A stretch of 11,456 bases of DNA from contig CBDUVQ010000026.1 of assembly GCA_965370715.1 (NCBI GenBank), positions 1 through 11,456 of the forward strand, given 5' to 3'. The stretch's first letter is position 1, and each line of letters begins with the position of its first letter. The notes beneath the pieces were generated by a model. That model was not told the DNA's origin. It made no database searches and was given only the letters and a program-made list of their open reading frames with translations. This document shows positions 11,418-11,456 of the stretch, one piece after another. The translations under genes and the position numbers were made by a program. Origin of the DNA: JAFCBV01 sp965370715 (lineage in GTDB: Archaea; EX4484-52; B79-G9).

Positions 11418-11456
11418 ATGAAGGAAAAAGATATTCTCTTACACGAACTTGTGTCT
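11418..11456 (+). CDS. Start of an unidentified protein, cut by the window edge
   Basis: The ATG at 11418 opens a frame that stays open to the end and encodes MKEKDILLHELVS. A TATA-like element lies upstream and GGT eight bases before the ATG. Thirteen residues are too few to identify it. Confidence 0.45.
   Translation, partial: MKEKDILLHELVS

Overview
The window looks archaeal. It has BRE/TATA-type promoters placed for leaderless or nearly leaderless transcripts, a 5S rRNA of archaeal form, tRNA genes with bulge-helix-bulge (BHB) introns, a PyrI subunit typical of class C aspartate carbamoyltransferase, and archaeal-type RelE and Fic modules. Gene size, the surface-protein debris and the hairpin repeats would fit a DPANN-like or other small-genome lineage. 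That placement is inference and the sequence does not settle it.

Bases 1-3260 are accessory DNA. They hold the 3' end of a DinD/BRO-type gene, a broken C-terminal piece of a beta-helix-like surface protein, and a minus-strand toxin-antitoxin cassette (two ribbon-helix-helix-like proteins followed by a RelE-type toxin) lying between two copies of a ~160-bp direct repeat. Next come a membrane-anchored thioredoxin-fold protein that lacks its CxxC, a Fic/Doc gene overlapping a 40-residue ORF, and a cluster of hairpin repeats in the convergent gap before the pyr operon.

Bases 3264-9003 are a tight minus-strand pyrimidine operon in the order pyrB-pyrI-pyrD-pyrK-pyrC-pyrE. It covers carbamoyl phosphate plus aspartate through carbamoyl aspartate, dihydroorotate and orotate to OMP. 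Carbamoyl-phosphate synthase and OMP decarboxylase are not in the window. The last gene is unusual: it is two Bacillus-type orotate phosphoribosyltransferase domains fused in tandem. The first has lost the PRPP-binding motif but keeps the mobile-loop lysine, and the second keeps the PRPP motif but has lost that lysine. The normal enzyme is a dimer that shares active sites, so the fusion looks like an obligate composite enzyme with one working site.

A membrane HExxH protein is transcribed divergently from pyrB and ends 2 bp from a small convergent gene of the opposite strand.

Bases 10470-11330 are a stable-RNA block: 5S rRNA, a strongly folded spacer, tRNA-Asp(GUC) and tRNA-Lys(CUU). Each tRNA can be rebuilt in full only if two introns are removed, one at the canonical 37/38 site and one in the T-loop at 59/60. 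Both T-loop introns have BHB-like ends in which the exon TTCA pairs with the intron end. The 117-bp gap between the two tRNAs shows only short palindromes. The window ends in the first codons of another plus-strand gene.
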